DNA from: Cryptomeria japonica
Lineage: Eukaryota; Streptophyta; Pinopsida; Cupressales; Cupressaceae
Reading direction: 5' to 3'
Assembly: GCF_030272615.1 (NCBI RefSeq)
Contig: NC_081412.1
Span: 345,778,169 to 345,842,168, forward strand
Length of the DNA: 64,000 bases
Both the position numbers and the translations under genes were made by a program. A model generated the notes under the pieces. The model was not told where the DNA came from, made no database searches, and was given only the letters and a program-made list of their open reading frames with translations. The number at the start of each line of letters is the position of its first letter. Within the stretch, counting starts at the first letter, position 1. Of the stretch, positions 36,901 through 42,900 are shown piece after piece.

Positions 36901-39900
36901 GCGAGCCTCTGACGGCAATCTTTCTTTATATGGCCGTACTTGTGACAGTAATTGCATTGCACATTCTTCTTCTTAGTTCCATCCTGTGTCTGAGAAGAGC
37001 CTTTCTGCTGAGAAGACTGAGAGGACTGAAATTTGCCTTCATCCTTCTGAAAGGATTGAGCTTTGAAGGCATTTTCCGAGGAGACTGATGTAGTACTACT
37101 ACCAAACTGTTGTTTCCAGCGATCCTGCTGTAGAAGTTTGGTGCACAATTCGGAAAACTTCAGATCAACATTAGTGGAAGTAATATTGAGGGTCTCAATG
37201 AAGTGTTCATACGATTTCGGAAGACTTTTCAGAGTGATTACTACCATGTCTTCTTCCTCCATAGTCCGACCAATAGCTTCGCGCTGATCTCGAATGTCCT
37301 TAATCCTCGTGAGGTGCTCCTGTAAGGACATACGTTCGTCCATCATAATGGAGAACAACTGATTCTTCAGAAAGAATGCTCGGCTCTTGTCGGATGTCTC
37401 ATGCAATTCCTTCAGATGCTTCCAGATGTCGGAAGCTGTCTTGTCGGAAGGAATCTGCGGTAACTGATCATCAGTCACTAAGAGTTTGAGAAGCATAACT
37501 GCCTCCCGATTGCGTTCATCAAACTTATCTTGATCTGCACCAGGTGTACCAGGACTGAGCTCTTTGCCCAAAACAAGCTGGTCAAGACGCCTATATTCAA
37601 AAATGGTCAACATACGCTGTTTCCAGATGTTGTAATTGTGACCATTAAAGCGTTGACTGCCTTCTAACATCAGATTGGCGAGAGAAGCCATTTGCACGTT
37701 TCCCAAAAAAAATTCCCGGCTGACCCAGAAAAATCCAAGGACAACCCAGAAATGCATGCAAAAAACCCAGAAGGATTCTCTTGTCAGAATCTAAATCCGC
37801 GGGCTCGAAAATCGAGGCACGAAAATCGAGGCACCCAGAAAAAACGGGCAACTACCCAGATTAGGTTTCGAAAAACCCACCAAGAATCTGCAGGAAAAAA
37901 AATTATTTTCGATAAAAAAAGGAAGGTAAACACCTTAATCGAAAGTTGCAGATGTCGTGGGCGCCATGGTGTTCACAGAAAATGACATCGGCGTTGCAGA
38001 GAGTGGCGAGTTGCAAGTGGCGACGCTGAAGGTGGCGACGCCGAAACCTGCAGACGTGCACAGAGCCGAAGCCTGTTGCAGGGCACCGAACAACGCCGTG
38101 ACCAGGTTGTAGGTGCCGAACGACGCTGGGAACAGGTTGCGACGTCGGAGGTCACGAACAGGCGAAGCGGAGACGACGCCGGGAACAGGTCGCGACGTTG
38201 GAGGTCGCGAACAGGCGAAGCGGAGGTTGCAGACGACCCTACAGGCACGCGAACACAAATCGCGAAAAAACGACGATCCTGCAGGTCGAGGACACAGGTC
38301 GTGACAACACGCGACGATCCTGCAGGTCGAAAACCGACGATACCACCCCAGAAGCTAAAAAACTTTGATGAATTTTTTTCAGAAAATAATTTCGAAAATT
38401 TCCAATAATTGGAAATTAGGATTAAAAAAAATTCGAAAAAATTTCTCCTATAGCTCTGATACCATAAAACAATGCGAGACACGCAATGGATTTCAAAGAA
38501 TTGATTGAATATCAGAATGAGCAAGACGCTCATAAATAATACAAGGATATTTACAAGAATAGCAAGTTTCTAATAAGAAACTGCTGAGAAGATCGAAGAC
38601 AATCTAACCAAAATAGAATATACACTATTGAGCATTAATACTAAAAATAACATTATTTTAATATTCTATTAGGGGGCAAAATATTATCTCATGCGATGAT
38701 GGACATGTCACATCAAGAAATTACTTGGAAAGAAAAGAATCATGTTCCCTCCTATGGCCCAAGTATTGTTAGGGACAGTTGATCAGTCCTTATATGTCAA
38801 GTGCACCATTATTAAAGGTTTTGGCTCAGCTATCCTCCATTCAATTTGCCTAAGCACATACTTGCCAAAATTGGAATTTTGGAGGCAATCAGGCAAATGA
38901 GGTCTGCTAATGAGCAATTTATTGCAGTTGACAAGGAAAGTCTCCTAACCGCTACTTTTTAAATCCACGACTTCACCTTTAAGAACATAAAATATTCTTT
39001 GGCTAAGATGAAGGAGATCTTGAGCACCTTGTACTTGGAGCCTAACCCAGAGTACAGGCCTTATGACCCAAATGAATTTCTTAATCAAAGAAGGCAAAGT
39101 GCAAACAAGATCAGGATTCTAACACCTCCATGTGGAAACTTAATTAGAAGTTATGCCAATGAGGAAAGAAATTACAAGAGGGACACATAGTTCAAATTTC
39201 TTTTGGTAGAGAGAAAGAAGCAAATTCTTGTTAGTTTTAATTAGGGTGAAGAGCGGATTCCAATTGCCTAAGGCAACATTGGAATCCGCCCTTAAGGGCT
39301 GGGCCCTTTATCTTGAAAGGATAACGTGTACCCTTTAGGGCTGGGCCCTTCTCACACGCCACCCTCTAATAGGGCCGACCCTATAACTCACGCCACACTA
39401 TGTGTCTCTCACCCAAATGAAACGTGCTAAGGGATAAGGACTGAACCCATACACCAAACGTGGGAAAAAGGAATTAATAAAATAATATTAATTAATGCAA
39501 GCCGACCTAGAGGTCTACGACCAAGAGGAAGATATATATATGTCAACTTCAAGATGAAGTAAGACAATCATTTTTCACATATCACCAGCAAATGCGATAT
39601 GCTCTTCTCCTAAATGTGATCTGCCCTCCTACACTTGGCGAATCTGCTCTTTTGCGAACTCCAAGGACATTTGGTTATAATGCTGCTTCAGCCTGTTGAA
39701 ATCATCTTCTGCTGATTGGTTTCTTGATCATCTACAGCTAGGGCATCATCCTTCATCACCTTGGTAACTTGCTGTTTGGACAGCAATCAGAGATAAGTGT
39801 TGTAATCAGAACATTATCCTTAATACATAATCAGATCCAAGGATCTTTCTTGCTGGGTTTTTCCTCCTAGGAGGTTTTCCCAGGGTACTTGTGTATTGTG

Positions 39901-42900
39901 AGTTCATTCTGTTCATTTCTCTACTTATGCTTAATTCTGGAAAATCCTAACACTAACAGCAATCAACATTAATCTGGAAATTAAGATAGATTTCTATTTT
40001 CTGAGTATTGTATTAATCTGAAAGTCTAAAATTAACAATTCTGAATCCCCAATATCCGGTACCTCGAGGTCAATTGTTAATCCAATTGAAATGATGGAAA
40101 GGTTCTTAGTTGCAACAAATGTTTATTCAGCAATGCGAAAGCCAAAGCCAACAGGGATTCAAGGAAAAGAGGCAGAATAAAAAAACAGAACATGAACAGG
40201 GCAGCACCTTTGTTCAAAATATCTGAGTAAATAATCCAGTAAATTATTCTGTTCTAGCTATGTCTAGTGCTAGGGGCCAATCACACGCTACTCTCCTAGA
40301 AAGGAGAAAGTGTGGCGCACAATTAAGCCTGGATTATGCTTTTACAGAGGAGGTTGGGGACAAAGTCATGCCTCACTTGGAGAACGTTACTCCTCAGTAG
40401 CCTCAGGGTGGAGATATGCAGATATCCAGGAGAGAAAATGAGCTATAAATAAGATGATGATAAAATGTTGAAGGATGTTAGGAAAAGAGCTTGCAAAGAA
40501 TTCCTAGCAGATGATGAATTTACTAAAACCAAGGAATTGAAAGAATTTGCATGTGTATAAATAAAAGGAATGTCAGGGTGAGCTAGTAGCCAAGCAGGCA
40601 TCTAGAAAAGGAAAGTCCTTGGAAGAAAAACACATTACTAAAAGTGGAATTGACAAGTTGACACCTAAAGAGGGAAGAGAAATTGTTAGAGCCAGTGGAT
40701 ATGTCCTACTCCCAGGAGGAGAGATTGCCCAAGCAATGATCCTTAATAGCACTATCAAGTAAGGGGTACTAGCCAATTCTTCCATGACCCAGGAATAGCT
40801 TCTCAATATTATTTTGGCTCCTGCTTCAATCCATATAAAAAAGCCTTTGTCATGTGGACTATTGCTCCAATACATGATAAACCCCTGGCAGAGATTAATA
40901 CCAAAGTTTAAAAACTCGGACTCGCCACGGACTCGGCAAACCAAAAATTTGGACTCGGACTCGGACTCGTGAAAGACTCGTGAAAGACTCGGCAAGGACT
41001 CGGCAAAAAAAAAACCGCAGTTTTACAAAAAAACATAAAGAAATTAATGCATTTAGAGAACATAAGAGCCATAATTGAAACATTACACATGTCATATGAT
41101 CTACAAACGCACAATATTTGAAATTTGAAATACTAAATCTAAATACCCCGATTTCTTCAATGCTAATTATGTTGTTATATGGAGCCTAATCACACTCGGA
41201 GGTTAAATTTTCACTACTTCCATCAGCGCAGTTTCCCCCTATATTTTTCGACGGGGGCTTGGGGGCAGAGCCCCTTGCGCGCTCCCTGTCGCGATACAAG
41301 GCGGGGTCGAGGGGCAGCGCCTCGAGAGGCCAAAAATACTTTTATAATTTTATATAGGTGTCGGGTGTTATTTTTCTATTGGCAAAAAAACCCTTCATGA
41401 GATATTTCACTCCCTCAATTACGCCAAATGAAGGCAAAAAAATAAAAAATAAACTCACTTTTAAAGCTTGCATGATGTTTTTTCTGGGTCCCGCGAGTCC
41501 AATTGAAAGACTCGCGAGTCTTTCAGATGGACTCGCCTCGCGAGTCCTTGGCGAGTCGACTCGTGGCTCCCATGGACTCACGAGTCTGTGGCGAGTCCGT
41601 GGCGAGTCCACGAGTTTTAAAACTATGATTAATACACAAGCAGTGACGGGACAGCTAATTCCACAAAGGGTAGGTGATATTTCTACTACGTAGTCTAAAA
41701 AGGATTGTCAGCAATTATGACAAAAGCTGCAGGATAACTATAATAAGCTGGGAGAGGAGAATATTCACTTAAGGCAGGATACTCAGAATTTGAGAGAAGA
41801 CATGGAGAGATTATCAACACCAGTGAAGGTTGCTAGGCCTATGGCACTCCCCACTCCTCTCTTTCTTCTCCTATTCTTTCAATTTCAACAAGAAACATCT
41901 CCAGGTACTTCCAGCGAAGCATCAGGTAATAGGATATAAAGGAGAATGAATGAACTGCAAGACATAGTGGCCAAATACAAAGGTGTAGGGATCAGGCCAA
42001 TGAACGGGTTGCTCTATTGAAATCCCAACTCAAACCTACCCTTAGAGGTTTGTTGAAGAAGAGGGTAGATTTTATTATACAATGTTGCAGAAATCATATG
42101 GAATACTATTGTTTCTCTCAGCACAAATTTGGATAAGCATAGAGTATCAGTCGAATTATTCCAAGCACCATGGCCAAATGAATGCCCCAAGTAGCAAGAG
42201 TCTCATTGGTGCTACTTGATGGCAAAGTTCTAATTGAGAAGCCGATGATTGATGAGTTGGATAAGTTTTGCAGGTTGCTGACAACAACATATTGTATGAG
42301 TAGAGTCCTCAATGAAAAAATGTCCATCTTTAATAAAATGACAGTTTTAAAAACCAGGTTATGCTTCAATAATGGCAGAATCAAGGGCCTTCATGAATGG
42401 AAGATTGAATTGTGGAGCATCTCATTCTAAATTTCTACTACAGTGACCGCATAGTGCAAACAGATTTCCCAAATGTGGATCAAATTGTCTATTGATTAAA
42501 TAGTTGAGTTAATGCAAAAAGTTGGGTCAAAACTGATAAGGGTCTTTACAGTCAACACTATCTCGCAATTCTTACCAAAGAAGGATTAAAACTAATTACA
42601 ACCTAATCATGTATTTATGTTAATTAAGTGAAGGCTTACCACAGTGACTGCATAGCGCAAACAGATTTCCCAAATGTGGACCAAATTGTCTAATCGAATA
42701 AATGGTTGAGGATCTTTACAGTCAACCCTATCTTGCAATTCTTACCAAAGGGGCATTAAAACTACTTACAACCTAACCATGTATTTATGTTAATTAAGTG
42801 AAGGCTTACAAGAGCAACTTTTATTAGAGTTTTAATTTTGTGGATTTTATCCATGAAATTTTTACTCTCTTGACAAATTCTATACAAAAAAGATGTACGC

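Larger units (their letters stand above)
35467..38671 (-). mobile_element. Truncated Ty1/copia element with a single LTR
   Basis: In element order (leftwards): one 5' LTR (38671-38465), PBS, a GC-rich leader, gag, protease and integrase. The sequence stops after the integrase at 35467, with RT, RNase H and the 3' LTR missing. Both ends abut copies of the same 242 bp sequence. The polyprotein is otherwise well preserved, so the copy is young. Confidence 0.88.

Noticed and set aside
37973-38533. Long frames on both strands in the GC-rich block
   Set aside because: They arise from high GC content in the copia leader. The real gag starts at 37691 and no domain is present upstream.
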